From Pohlia nutans (lineage: Eukaryota; Streptophyta; Bryopsida; Bryales; Mniaceae): a stretch of 64,000 nt of DNA. Under the pieces are notes generated by a model. That model did no database searches. It was not told the origin of the DNA and saw nothing but the letters and a program-made list of their open reading frames with translations. This document shows positions 1 through 11,600 of this stretch, piece by piece. Position 1 is the stretch's first letter. Each line of letters starts with the position of its first letter. The stretch lies in assembly GCA_022496805.1 (NCBI GenBank), contig CM040099.1, forward strand, positions 1,552,501 to 1,616,500. The letters are read 5' to 3'. The position numbers and the translations under genes were made by a program.

Positions 1-960
1 ATCTCGTAGCACTGGCAGAATTCATATGATACAATGAGTGTTGGTGTTTATAAATTCCAAGTTATGAGTGCCTTGGTTGGTGGGGGATGGTGTATGGCAA
101 AGGTGTGGTCTGGGTTCGAATCTGCTAAGGGTCCGTTTGGGCAGGGTTTGCAATGTGTATGACTTAATGCGGCTTGTAAATTTATAAAATCTTATGTATT
201 TGACCTGTCGGCTCTGTTAGGTCTGAGACGTGCTGGAAATGTGCGAGTGGTCCTAAGCACTTTGCCCTTCTTTTTGTGTGTGGTGTTCAAGGTGGTTCAA
301 AGTTTTGTGGCAGGGGTTGATTATTTTCTGTTTTTTCTTTGTGTAATATGATTGAGGAGGCGTATTGGATGGCTATGCTATTTATTTATTTTAATGTGTT
401 TTGGATGGATGTTACGGGTAACTGTAGTTTATCTTCTATGTGTTTCATGGAGGGGGTGTGCGTTGTGCCTCTAGCACCACGGTGATGACTAGAAGAGCTC
501 CGATGTTCCAGCTACAAGTGGAGATATTGTTAATTAATGGTTGGTATTTTTAGATTTTTCTATTTATTGTTACGTGAGAGAATCTGTCATTGCTATAGAT
601 GAATTCTATAAATTGAATGATTAGGTTATGTTGAGGTTGTGTTGGCGGGGGACTTTGGTACAGAAGTCCTTTGACATATAATATGTTTGGTTTAAGTCTA
701 GCATTGCAGTGGCATCTTTGTCACGCAGGTACATGGGAGTAGCCATGTGGATATTGTGTTCTCCGGTTAAACGTACTTGCGTTCATTAGAATGTAGTATC
801 TAGATTTTTGTGTGGATAGTATTAATTGCCTTAGTTCCCATACTACTTTATTATGGCATTTGACTTGTAGAGCGTGTATGTGGTATTGGTTGCATTTGAG
901 AACATGTAGCCAAGTGTCGGTTCTAAGGAGTTGCAGATGGAGCATGTGATAGATGGAAAT
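1..960. other. G/T-rich, strand-asymmetric stretch without a gene
   Basis: The plus strand is rich in G and T and poor in C over most of this stretch. No open frame on either strand looks like a conserved protein. A second block with the same skew lies at about 15,000-15,960. It may be the decayed remnant of a transposon, but nothing in it identifies one. Confidence 0.4.
60..190 (+). repeat. tRNA-like (SINE-type) sequence, uncertain
   Basis: GGGTTCGAATC at 112-122 matches the pol III B box, and about 45 bp upstream TGCCTTGGTTGGTG resembles a tRNA D-loop/A box. The stretch does not fold as a complete tRNA by eye, so a tRNA-derived SINE head or chance match is more likely than a tRNA gene. Confidence 0.25.
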
Positions 961-1352
961 CTTTTGTTCTATTTCTTATAAATGGTGGTGGAATTCCTAG
1001 TAACTATAACTTAATGTTGTGTCCTAAAATACTATATATATGTGTGTGTTTGTGTATGTATGTATATCATTATTTATATATATATATATAAAATTCTTTG
1101 CTTTTAACACTGAGTGCACCTTCATGAGAGTATGTCATCTTAGTGCCTTTCAATCAAGCTATGGATTTAATATCATGACCATCCCTTACATGTATATAGA
1201 AACATCCTTATGTAAATCATCTATCTATCACTTTGAATTAGGGTGTGGTATGTCACCATTCCTTCCAACGAATAAAAGATTATGATTGAATCAAATGCTT
1301 ATAATCTTATGTTTTAATCAAGATAATGTTTGGAATCGTACACACGCACACA

Positions 1353-1355
<3 letters not shown>

Positions 1356-1400
<45 letters not shown>
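1356..1400. repeat. (AT)n microsatellite
   Basis: An uninterrupted run of alternating T and A of about 44 bp. A shorter impure TA run is at 1,075-1,091. Confidence 0.95.
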
Positions 1401-1402
<2 letters not shown>

Positions 1403-1494
1403 GGTAATTAACCCAAAACATACCTTTATACTATTTAGCACCCAACCATCATTAATTTGCTATTTTCTTTGTTATTGTTATTTTGTTTCGGTTA

Positions 1495-1634
1495 CTATAG
1501 TGTCCATCCTTGAAAGGGGAGAGTAGTTTTGTCCCAATGTCCCTCTGTCCGGTGGGCACCGGGTCATTGACATTACGAACGAACACTTTATTCATGCCGG
1601 CTTTGCAAAAGGGTCGGTGTTTCTATCTATCTAT
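1495..1634 (+). repeat. SINE-like repeat R, copy 1
   Basis: This copy shares a body with copies at 21,597-21,900, 50,051-50,129, 60,107-60,250 and, weakly, 61,226-61,330. It contains the conserved segments TAGTGTCCATCCTTGAAAGG and ACGAACGAACACTTTATTC and ends in a (CTAT)n tail. A short-motif tail next to a conserved body is typical of SINE or LINE 3' ends. The class is not proven. Confidence 0.6.
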
Positions 1635-2080
1635 GAGTAAAAGTTGTACATTATGAATTCTGATTCTATCAGTACGGTTAGATGTATGCTTGCTATAACC
1701 AATATTTTTGAATAAAATTTGAGACTCAAATTTGAAAATTCTTTTGTAAGTTAATTACGAATAATATATTGACAATCCGTGGTTGAAATTTATTGTGATT
1801 GACTAAAATGTAATACTTTAAGTGGAGTGTTTTTTCAATATTTTTTGGTTGCTTGGTTTTATGAATTGGCTTTTTTAAGACTACTTTTACACTGGAATTT
1901 TCTTAATTTTGGGTAAAACATTAGAACTTGAATTGAGGCATAATTTTTTACAATTCATCTACTTTCTAATTGGATCTCACATGCATGAAGTTAACTTCCC
2001 ATAAAATCTATAGTAAAGAATCCACATTGCAAAAAGTGGATGACAGATGATAAAGCATGGATGAAATCTATGCATTGGAG
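1625..2080 (+). mobile_element. Family L repeat (TTAA-type MITE relative), decayed copy
   Basis: The stretch shares ordered blocks (GTTGTACATTATGAATT, a TACGGTTAGAT block, GATATTGACAAT-like block, AACTTCCCATAAAATCTATAG) with copies at 3,520-3,912, 24,410-24,986, 35,150-35,515, 41,903-42,473 and 62,885-63,455. The better preserved copies have TTAA-type ends; here neither end is clear. Confidence 0.6.
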
Positions 2081-3519
2081 GCTCATACTCAAAGTACAAC
2101 ACCAAATGAATGTGTCTACTTCTACCTAAACCCTATATTACTTAAAAGAGGGTATATGGCAAGTACACAACACTATGTTGTATCTAATATTTTAATAAAT
2201 TTTATCTACAAGAACTTGACTACTTAGATCTTATTTTTTACTCGGGGCAGTCATTTACCGGTAGTGTAAATTTGGATACATACGAGCGTACAAAAGGTAT
2301 ATAATAGAGGGTTGTGAAATAATTGGAATATTCTAATATTTATAGTATATTTAGGATATATTCCATGTATATGTATATTCTAAGAATAGTATCAAAATAT
2401 TCCCAATTTGGTTTTACAGTTGACACCCTATATTACTTCTATAAATTTATAATTTTTATCTCAAATGAATTAAAGACCCCCTATATTTATTCTTTTATAT
2501 TTATCTAAATTATTGACAGTGACTTCCCCGGGAAATTTTAAGGTAGTGACGTAGTTTTCTAATACCACGGAGGCCACCTCTCCAGATATGTGATATAAAT
2601 GGCATTGACTTCATCCCAAGGATCATTCATTTCCTTTGATAATGCGTATGAGATGGATATATGCTCTTTCGAGGTGGTCGCCAATTCAAGAGGCTAATAG
2701 TTTGAACTAGGAGTAACTTGCAATCTAAAAGGAAATCACATGTCAAACAAACACAATGGACAGGTTGAAGCTTTGAATGGACAAATTCATTGAGGCGAGA
2801 AGCTTTACAAAAACGTCAACAAAACCAATTAACCTTAGTAATGGTTATCGTAACATTGGTGTTATTTTTTTTCAATTATTATACATAGACTTATAAATGC
2901 GTTCATTCTCTCCATTCAAAACATGGATCCAAAAGTCAAACACTAGTACAGTTAACCGAAAAGTCATCTCAAAAAGGAAAGTTTTAGCAAACTCCTCTTG
3001 AACTCCTCTTGAACTCATATTGAAATATAAATAGACCGAAAACTAGTTCATGATGAGTTGAGAGACAATCTAAACCAAGCCACTCTCATTATTCTCCACA
3101 CCTCGCAATGACTTCCACACCTCCTACCAAAGCTCCAAGCCCATAGCCCACAAGGAGGCAAGTTATGACACGACACTATTCAACCCAAGTATAGCTCAAA
3201 AGAGAGGTTAGAAGGAGGGCAAAAAGGCAAGTTCCATGGCCTTCTTTTCAGTTAACTCTAGTGCCACAATAATTTTCTACCAAAGTTTTAGATCTGAAAA
3301 CAATAAAACACTAAAATACTTCATTTCCAAGCTAAAAAAAGAAAATCAATCCCTACAATATTTTGAAGTTAGTTCAAAACCAACTTTTATTTTGAACAAC
3401 ATTTGATTTAGAGTTGCATTTATGAAATATTTAGAGTAATTTTGAATTGTCCATTTTTTCATTTCAAATTTTGATTCATCTAACAACCATTTCAAAAGGT
3501 CTCTAAATAAAGAACACCA
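2081..3519. other. AT-rich intergenic DNA, nothing recognised
   Basis: Both strands are interrupted by stops. A 14-bp direct repeat, AACTCCTCTTGAAC, lies at about 2,990-3,015. Confidence 0.5.
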
Positions 3520-3912
3520 TAGTGATATAGAGACCTAAATAAATTGGAGTTGAATAGATTTTAAGTGCTCTTGAAAAAATCAACTACTAATATTAAGCAA
3601 CCTAAAAATCTCCAAAAATCACTACATTTAGAGTATCACATTCAACCCATCACAACAAATTTTATCATTAAATTCCTAATATCTTATTCGTAATCATATT
3701 ACTAAAGAGCTCTAAATTTTAAGTTTGAAATTTAATACACAAATGTTGGTGATAGCAATTGCAAATCTAATTGTATAGATAGCATCCAAAATGCATAATG
3801 TACAACTTATATTCATTCATCAAGTTGAAAATATCCCTCTTCGTTGCATTTTATAGTGCATCTTTGGAAAACTGCCAAATCTGAAGAGGGTGAGAACGTT
3901 TAGAGTTTAACA
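3520..3912 (-). mobile_element. Family L repeat, reverse-oriented partial copy
   Basis: The reverse complement carries the family L blocks, including AATGCATTATGTACAACTT read on the plus strand at about 3,790. The plus-strand right end GAACGTTTAGAGTTTAAC at 3,895-3,912 corresponds to the CGTTTAGGGGTTAA end of intact relatives. The left end is not found. Confidence 0.6.
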
Positions 3913-4079
3913 ATAGACTTCGGTACTCCAAATTGTACTATAGTTAGAAGACATGAAAAAGGGTCAATGAGACATTCTAATAGTGTTTGTTGAACCCCTA
4001 CCAACTTTAACATTCTAAACACGTATAAGAATAAAAAGCCTTACGACAACTCTCTAAATAAATCCAAAAAACAATGCAT

Positions 4080-5258
4080 TTAGTCATTGCATTAGAAAAA
4101 CAATAGAAATGCAACAGACAACCTTTCGTATCTACAATCCTTCATATCTCCAAAGTAAACCCTCCGACCATCATACTTTAATAACTTTAATAACTTTGCA
4201 ACAAAAGATTGATGAGAATACTTTCATTTGGTCTCTTAAATTCAAATAAATTGGAGTTGAATTCACATTAATTGCATAGATATTGAATTGAAATTCATTG
4301 CATAAAAGATATTTTTTAAAGAAAATCACAAATATTAAATTGAGATGGTAAGAATATAAAATTATGACTAATTTTATAGAAATATCAAAAATGGGATGAT
4401 CAAAAACTTTATCATTGAAATTATAATAATTTAGATTGCCTAAGCCTACAAATATTATTGGATTCTTAGCCTACAAATTGAGACAAACAACAATTGAGCT
4501 TACAATTACTACACTAATAATATAAGATTGTGAATACTAGAATCAAGTTTAAATTATTAATTATATTGTATATTAAAAAATTTATTGTACTTTGAATTTC
4601 CAAATTTCAAGAGGATTTATATGTATGCATTTGAAAATAAGGGATCAATTGTAGTATATAATGAAGAATATGCAATAGAGAATGGAAAGAACAAGTACAT
4701 CTGTAATAGAGATATGAAGATGTACGAACTTTTGTATCCACCATAATTATGACTTGATGAGTAGAAAATGTATTTTGTCGCTTCCACAGACATAGGCACT
4801 TATGTTATCACAATAACTTTAAAGAGGAGTAGCCTCCTTCCTCACAACCCGCATTGTGCAAAGGTAAACCATCATGGTTAGCTTCCAAAGGGTGGAGAAT
4901 TATTGAGCCCCACACTTGAACAATTGACATTATGCAGTGCACGGATGTACCTTTGATTTGGTTAACCCTTAAACGTCAAAGCAAGCCCCATGGGCTTAGT
5001 ATAAAGGAATAATTGGAGAAAAAAGTTTCATTTCTCAACCAAATCAAGCGAGACTTGTTGCGTTGGAAAGCTACTGAAAAAACGATCTAGATTCCAAATT
5101 TTCGCCTCATTTGAGAAATTGTGGAATCGTTGGTAAGAAATCAAAGTTATCAAATTGAACAAGTTTTGAGGTTGGGGCAGCTGAAGTTCAGCAGTGCCGC
5201 AGTGCTACAGTGCTACAGTGCAAGCCAGCAGTGCACTGCAGAGCCGTTTTTGGGCAAA

Positions 5259-5325
<67 letters not shown>

Positions 5326-6170
5326 TGTTTTTCCCCAAAAAAATTAGATTCCTTCTGGGCTGCCCCATTCAAGCCCTACTCGCCACCTAAACTAATGGGC
5401 TTAATAGGAAGTTGGTGTTGATTAAACGCGGTTAGTTTTGGTGGCGAGTAGTGCCGCACTTAGTGCTTAGTCATTTGTAGAAATTCCCCCATGTCATCAA
5501 ATGGTGGGTGAATTGTCTTTTCGGATCCACATGTGAGAGACCTGGAAATTGGGTTTCGGGACAAATTGAAAACTAATATTGTTAGTCCTGGGAATAGTGA
5601 GCAAAAAGGTTAAAACAATGTTAGTTAAAAAATAGATTCTTTTGAGGGAAAAGTTGAAAAACTTATGGAAATAACATAAGAGTCTCTAAATTCAATATTC
5701 AACTTTATAATTAGTATAGGGTGCATTTTTCCATTTGTAGCATTTAAAGTATATTCCAAAATATTCTAGTAAAATTTGGAATATTCCTTTCTACCGATAG
5801 CCCTCAAATAAATATATAGTTGACATACAACCACACGAGTATAAAAAAATAACTATAAGTGCCCTTTCCGTGATTTGAATAGCATGTGCAAAGTTAGAGA
5901 CTCAAATTCAATGCCACTGAAAGAATGAACTATCAATCATATACAAATGTACATATGCTTCATGAAGACAAATGAAGTGGCACTCAAGCGCAACATGAAC
6001 ATTCCATGTAATTCCAATAAGTATTACAAAAACTACAAGAAATTTTGGTTTATATGACGCAATATTTGATCCTAAAGGGCCAAGGAAGTTTAGGGAGTAA
6101 TTAATAACTTGGCATTGTGAAACTAATGACATTTGACCTTTCATATATAAGTAGCTAGTCATTCTTCAAG
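4080..6170. repeat. Long non-coding repeat, copy 1
   Basis: Ordered blocks here recur at 13,120-14,210: a TATCTCCA...AAACCCTC block, TTAAATTCAAATAAATTGGA, AGGTGAACCATCATG-like and GTGCCGCACTTAGTGCTTAG-like blocks, GGGACAAATTGAAAACTAAT, and GCATGTGCAAAGTTAG. The copies are diverged and differ by insertions and deletions. No coding frame is conserved between them. They could be old retrotransposon remnants. Confidence 0.55.
5262..5324. repeat. (ATT)n microsatellite
   Basis: About 20 ATT units. Open frames that read through this run as poly-Ile or poly-Tyr are artefacts of the triplet repeat. Confidence 0.95.
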
Positions 6171-6256
6171 ATTCTAACACATATTTATGATCTAATAATA
6201 GTATTTAAACCAACTAATTATAAAATGAGTTAATCACCAACCTAATCATTATTACT

Positions 6257-6353
6257 AAGTTTTACGACATTCTTCTTAGCGTGGTTAATATATTTTAGAA
6301 CTCTTGACTTTGCAATCTATTTTTAACCCGCTAAGAAGAATGTCGTAAAATTC
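6257..6353. other. Long perfect stem-loop (possible small-RNA hairpin)
   Basis: A 22-nt arm at 6,260-6,281 is perfectly complementary to 6,329-6,350. Pairing resumes past a one-base bulge (GGTTAA with TTAACC), leaving a loop of roughly 34 nt. Size and shape fit a plant miRNA-type or small inverted-repeat precursor, but a short palindromic transposon is equally possible. Confidence 0.5.
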
Positions 6354-6354
6354 T

Positions 6355-8190
6355 TATAATTCCTACATCTTCAATTTTTTATTTATTGAACTATGATTAT
6401 AATTGTATTATTCTAACTCTAATGTGTTTTAAGTTTAATCTTAGTATACCTACTCCTACAACTCCTACATTAAATAGCCCTCATTATAATCACTTAGATT
6501 GCATTTTGGTCCAATTTCAAGTGACATAATTTCTTTAAATGTAGGAAACTCTTGTAGACTTTTTAATAAATAATCCAAAATGCAACGATATACATTTATT
6601 GAAGACAATAATAGCATTAAAAACCTAATTATAAGAATTTTGTTTTATTATAAACAATACTTTGCCAATGACTTTTGATTTTAATTGAATACAACTTCTT
6701 GTAAGGTTTTATTAAATTATGCATAGGTGTTTCATTTTTTTATATTCATTGTCGAGCCTTTTTTTAATAAATATGCAACCCAACATTTTCTACATCTCTT
6801 TTTGTTGAATTTGTCTTCACCAAACTTTTTGGTCCTTTAAAGCTTTATGTAATTTGATGTTTATTTTACATAAGCCGTCCTCTACGCTGTTTTAATGTTG
6901 ATCAATGTCGAGTACGGGCTTCATATAGGTACCGGTGTGATTTATGTGTAATTCATTTGATATGTGCTAAAATTCCATCTTTAACCCCATGTATGTAGCC
7001 GTCAAGCCATGCCATCTATATGACCATTTAATTTATTTAATTTTCCAATTTTTTTTATAACCAAAAGGATATTCTCCTAAAATCACACTATTTTTGAAAC
7101 AATACCCATATGAGACCATAGTCCTCCTCCATATATGTATAATATAGGAGTTGCGTACCCGGGCTAACATGTTTTAGAACTAGCCCTTATATGTTTTAGA
7201 ATTAGCATTCCAATCCTTATCCCGCTATTAATCTACATCATCATTCATTTATCCACAACTATGATCGACTTGAATTAATCCTAATAAGTTTTATGACCTT
7301 GGCCTTTGCCTTGCAAGACTTCCTTGATTCCTTGATGTCCCTAATGTCTCTAATGTCCCTGATGTCCCTAAAAGCATTCCTTGACGATGATTTGACGTGG
7401 AAACACATTTTTCCAGCCTTCAAAGGTAGTAGATTTCTACACTGAATAGGAATATTACGAGGACCATTAAAATTAAAGGGACTTACCCTATACAAATCAC
7501 CTTGTTAAAAACAAAATATTCTTTGGGAGGTCACTCTTTGTATTTTTTGAGTATTACGTGTGAACAAAGGGTATTTAAAAGTATCTTAAGAATTAAAAAT
7601 AATTCTTCTTATAATTAGTAATATTAGTAATATTCTCATTTTAATTCTTGTAATTAATCGTGAGCATCCTATATTAATGTAGATCATTTATAAAAATTAC
7701 TTTCAAAGATTTATTTGGACCCTATCTTAGTATCTTTGTTTGCACGTTGTTACGTAATATTTGGAAGTGACTTCCCCGAGATAATATTGTGTGGCAAGAA
7801 AATAAATATAAATTGTGACTATCTAATGATGTGACACAAATAAAATAAAATAATTAGAGCTCTTTTGTTCACCAATGATAAATAATAAAATAACATGTAG
7901 TGTGAAATGTCAATAAATTAGTTCATAGGTCCCCTCAATACCCCTAAATCTTGTGGATACCAAATAGACTCCAAAATCATCACAAATAGTAGATTGCTTG
8001 TGAAAACCAAACAGGTTCACCTAGATCACCATTCAAATGGTAGATTACTTGTGGATACCAACGAGACTCGAGTGCCATGCGATTCCTTTTGTATGTCTAA
8101 ATTAGGTCTGGGTTGTGTATAAAGTTTGGAACTAGGGATCCCACGCTCACTTGTCAGCATGCTCGTTTCGTCAAGGTCTCGAATCAACAT
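6355..8190. other. AT-rich intergenic DNA, nothing recognised
   Basis: There is no conserved frame or terminal inverted repeat that I can see. A short imperfect GATGTCCCTAATGTCTCTAA-type tandem motif lies at 7,330-7,375. Confidence 0.5.
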
Positions 8191-8195
8191 GCTTC

Positions 8196-8286
8196 TAGTC
8201 CTAACCTGCTAGTAACCTTCTCCTTTCTACCATGCATTGTCGTGCTCCCAGTCCTAACCTGCTAGTAACCTTCTCCTTTCCACCAT
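8196..8286. repeat. Tandem duplication of about 51 bp
   Basis: AGTCCTAACCTGCTAGTAAC followed by CTTCTCCTTTC and CACCATG-like bases occurs twice, starting near 8,196 and 8,247. It lies about 1 kb upstream of the F-box gene. Confidence 0.8.
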
Positions 8287-8289
8287 GTA

Positions 8290-9234
8290 TTCTTAGAACA
8301 ATTTATTACTTGGTTTTTATTCAAGCGTTTATGCAGCTTGATTTGCTCAGTAAGTGCTTTTTTAGCCGTAGACCTTGACGAAACGGTTGAGATTTGACGT
8401 TGCTTTTTGTGCTTGCTTGCAGGATTCTTTTTGTGTTTTCTTCGTTTAACTTGATTGATTAGCAAGGAGTTGAAGAGTGAGCATTGCAAGGAGGTTGCGG
8501 ATTGAAAGGCTCAAGAGGTAAAAGCTCCACAAGATTTAAATCAGTATTGTTTGGCGATTGCTTTTTTAATTGTTTTTTAAGTCCCCTCTTTCCTATCATC
8601 ACTTCTAAATAAATGTAAGTTGTGAGTTTGCTTAGTGTACGTTGTGGAAGTTTTTAAACATGCAAAGATTGTTTGCTCTTTTAATTTCTTTTTATGTCCC
8701 TCCTCCGTATCAGCACCTCAGATGAGATGTCGTAACTTTGCATGAAGTACCTTGTGGAAGCTTTGAAATCAGCAAACATAGCTTACTTTTTCTTAATATT
8801 GCCAACACCTCTGACGTTGTGAGTTTGCTTGTTCTAGGTTGGGGAAACTTTCAAATGAGAAAAGATTGTTAGATCTTTGTCCATTGCTAGAACGTTTAGC
8901 TCATACTAAATTTATTTGGAATCTTTTCCATTTCTTTGATGACATTTCTTTAATTTACACTCTCATCTCTAAAGATTGCAGGTAAAATTGTTACAATTTA
9001 GAGAATTTCTTAGAGCCAAGAGTTCTATGACAGAAGATCAAAGGTGTAGGTCAATAGCAACGCTTGATTAACAGTAACGTGTGTGTTAACTCAACGTTAG
9101 CAATTACAATAGGCTTCTAACTTGGCTCACTAGTAATGGGTTCTGGGTCTGCAATTAAGTGATTCCTCTAGACAGTTCGAAATCTGCACAGGTCCGAGTC
9201 TGAAGAGCGGTGAAAAGAGACAAATTAAGAGATC
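8290..9234. other. Upstream region of the F-box gene
   Basis: No second gene is visible. The stretch probably holds promoter and 5' untranslated sequence of the F-box gene; I cannot fix a transcription start. The 9,210 ATG lies in another frame and would be a short upstream frame. Confidence 0.4.
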
Positions 9235-10892
9235 ATGGCACGGCAGCCTCGGAGATCCCTGCCAGAGGAATCACAACCCGCGCGAGAAGAAGCCAACAAT
9301 ATTATATATGCGCAGTTTCCACTCCTTCCAGAGGAGTTGCAGGAGAATGTCCTTGCCGGCCTCCCCCTACCTCAACTCGCGAGCTTGCTGCCATGCCTCT
9401 CCAAATCATGGCACACTCGGATGTTCGGCTCTCCTGAGTCCCAGTCTCCTGAGTCCAGAGCCTTCAGGAAGCTCTTGGACGAAAAGCATCCGAAAATGAT
9501 CAGCATCGTCGGGATGGAACGTCGATTCCAGCTCAAGGTTGCGGCGTTCGATTTCGCCTCTGGGCAATGGTATCACCGTGTGCTCGGGCATCTGCTAGAC
9601 GACACCGACGAGCACCGGAGGTTGAAAAGCGGGTACGTGAACCAGGCGTGCTTTGCACACGACGCAGGGTTGCTCTGTTTCGTATTCTCCGGCCCCAGGA
9701 AACGGTGTCCTGTCGTCGTGTGCAATCCGCTCACTAACGAGTGGAAGGCGCTTCTGTTGCAAGAATACCAAGAGAGGGTGTCCCCGGAAGAATACGGAGA
9801 GAGGATGTCCCCGGTGCTTGTCGAACTGGTGGTCGATGAATCAACAGGCCATTACAAAGTTACAGTGGTGTACAAGCATCGCGAAAACTTGACTGGGGAG
9901 TATAGAGGGATGTGGTTCGAGGCGTGTAGAGCAGAGCTTTACGATTCCACGACGAAGTTGTGGAGCCGGAAGAAAAGACGGCATGGTGTATGGGCAGGAA
10001 CTCTACTACAGCCAACTGCACTCGCGATACTTCAAGTGCGAGTTCAATGATTTGTCTGAGAGGGAAAGGCTGTCCCACGTTGCGAGCCTTTGCTCGGAGC
10101 AATGTGAAGCCAACTTCGTGACCGCCAGGGATGGGAAGCAGCGCATGTTCAAGCTGAAGCAGGTACATTCACAGTAACACGACCCAAGGAAGCCGTAACC
10201 AATGATTAATTTAACGAATTGTTAAGCAATAATCTTATCGTATGAATTGATAATGCAATATAAATTAGTAACTACATATAGTATATGTCATTATACAATA
10301 TACTAAAGTTTGACAATGTTTGGGAAGTTATTGGTACTCCAAAACGACTAAAATATGGTAGTAACCAGTCGTTAAGAACGACTAAAATGTGCTAAAATGT
10401 TCAAAATATGTTGCAAAATGTCCTTAAATTTTTCTAATATCTACATAAATTAAAGATATTATTTTCTAAGCACTCATCAAGAGTCGTTATAACTGGGCGG
10501 GGTTGGGTCGTGTTACTGTGAATGTACCCTTGCAGGAGCCTGGGGAAGACACGTACCGGATTTCCAAATCTGTCATGGAATATGGCGTCGATCCGGAAGA
10601 CGACTCCGTCGTCGTCACAAGCGTGAGGGACGTCGCCTCTTACAAAAGTTCGTTGCCGGTAGTGACGTCGGGACTCAACGATGTGTACCTCATGGACACC
10701 GGCCGCTTGCTCCTCTTGGCTGTGGACCAGTACGCCAGCGAGAAGAGAGTGCATCACCGTCAACAATCCATGAGAGTCCGTGACCAAGAGACTGGAGATT
10801 GGCATGACATTCCAGCGCCGCCGAGAGAGTTTAGGATCCCTTCGAAGTCCAAGTACTTCATGTGTGAATTGCGTTGGAATGCTTTTCCCTGA
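9235..10892 (+). CDS. F-box protein, two exons, apparent frameshift in exon 1
   Basis: The product begins with a basic, Glu-rich leader. A typical F-box follows at about residues 28-66 (PLLPEELQENVLAGLPLPQL, then LPCLSKSWHTRMF), the part that would bind Skp1/ASK in an SCF ubiquitin ligase. The rest resembles the substrate-recognition region of plant F-box/kelch proteins (FDFASGQWYHR, VCNPLTNEWK, YDSTTKLWS), without clear kelch repeats. The frame opened at 9,235 stops at 10,050. The downstream coding sequence (VYGQELYYSQ onward) is in another frame from about 9,983, so one base is missing or extra near 9,960-9,985. Exon 1 then runs to 10,162 (AAGCAG before GTACAT). Exon 2 starts at 10,536 after TGCAG and continues in phase 0 (EPGEDTYRISKS) to the stop at 10,892. 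The frameshift is either a real disabling mutation or a sequence error. A short tandem repeat encodes RVSPEEYGE and RMSPV. The substrate is unknown. Confidence 0.8.
10163..10535 (+). mobile_element. Intron bounded by 25-bp terminal inverted repeats (introner-like)
   Basis: The 373-bp intron of the F-box gene begins with GTACATTCACAGTAACACGA. The reverse complement of this 25-bp end occupies 10,503-10,527, eight bases before the intron's end. The left repeat therefore supplies the GT donor. The AG acceptor lies in the short flank CCTTGCAG, which resembles the exon flank TGAAGCAG on the other side (shared GCAGG). This is the arrangement expected if a DNA transposon created the intron on insertion: donor from the inverted repeat, acceptor from the duplicated target. 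The interior is AT-rich and non-coding. The repeat and junctions are seen directly; the origin is inferred. Confidence 0.75.
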
Positions 10893-11400
10893 CAGAGCTT
10901 GCGCTTGCAGTCTTACTAGAGTTTCTCTATTCTTATTGAGACATTCAGACTGTACAGATTGATTGAAGCTTTAATTTCCTTTTCAAGAGTGGATTCCTTG
11001 TTTTGAGAAATAGCTTGAGAACTATGTTCGCTTGAACCTGCAAATTGTAAGGCCTCTGATTTCCATTCTTACTAGCTTTCACTAGTAGCAAACCTGTCGT
11101 TTTTCATTCTTCACTTCGTGGGAACAACCGAACAGTGAATAGTATCGGAATATTATACTTACGTTTTTGTCTTCTTGTGATCAAAACTACTCATCAGCAC
11201 TAACACAACCATGTGTGTGGCGCCGTTTCATTTCTTTTTCATTTATAGCAAGTGAGAAACGACACATTTCCTTCTAGTGTTTTGAATGTCCTTGAAGTGG
11301 CAACTATAGGAGTCTAGCCTTGAATGTGGAGTTGCCACTATTGGAGGTTTACATCTGGTTTTGTGTACCCCGAAAACCATGAAGTCTTGAGCTTGTGTGT
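10893..11400. other. 3' flank of the F-box gene
   Basis: Probable 3' untranslated sequence followed by spacer. No gene is visible. Confidence 0.4.
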
Positions 11401-11404
11401 CTTA

Positions 11405-11600
11405 GGGCCGCTTCACATTGTGGCTGTCCAAGTCAAGAAGTAGAGGGATTGAGTAACCAAACTTTGTTGAGAGTTTAAAGGAATGGGCTGAAAATAGGTA
11501 ATGAAATGTAGTTTTGATTGCTTATAAAAAAGAATTGGATGGCTTGAGCTTGACCATAGTTTGGGTTTGCATTCATCTCAGACCCAAACTACGGATCCTA
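11405..11600 (+). mobile_element. Left part of a GGGCCGCTTCA-ended element
   Basis: TTA followed by GGGCCGCTTCACATTGTGGC matches the left end of the element at 50,132-50,509. An internal stem (CCATAGTTTGGGT with its complement) also recurs there. No right terminal repeat is found, so the copy seems truncated. Confidence 0.55.

Noticed and set aside
5121..5421. Two overlapping open frames with poly-Tyr or poly-Ile tracts
   Set aside because: They exist only because the ATT triplet microsatellite lacks stops in two frames.
9406..10168. Antisense frames opposite the F-box gene
   Set aside because: They are shadows of the GC-rich coding sequence on the plus strand.
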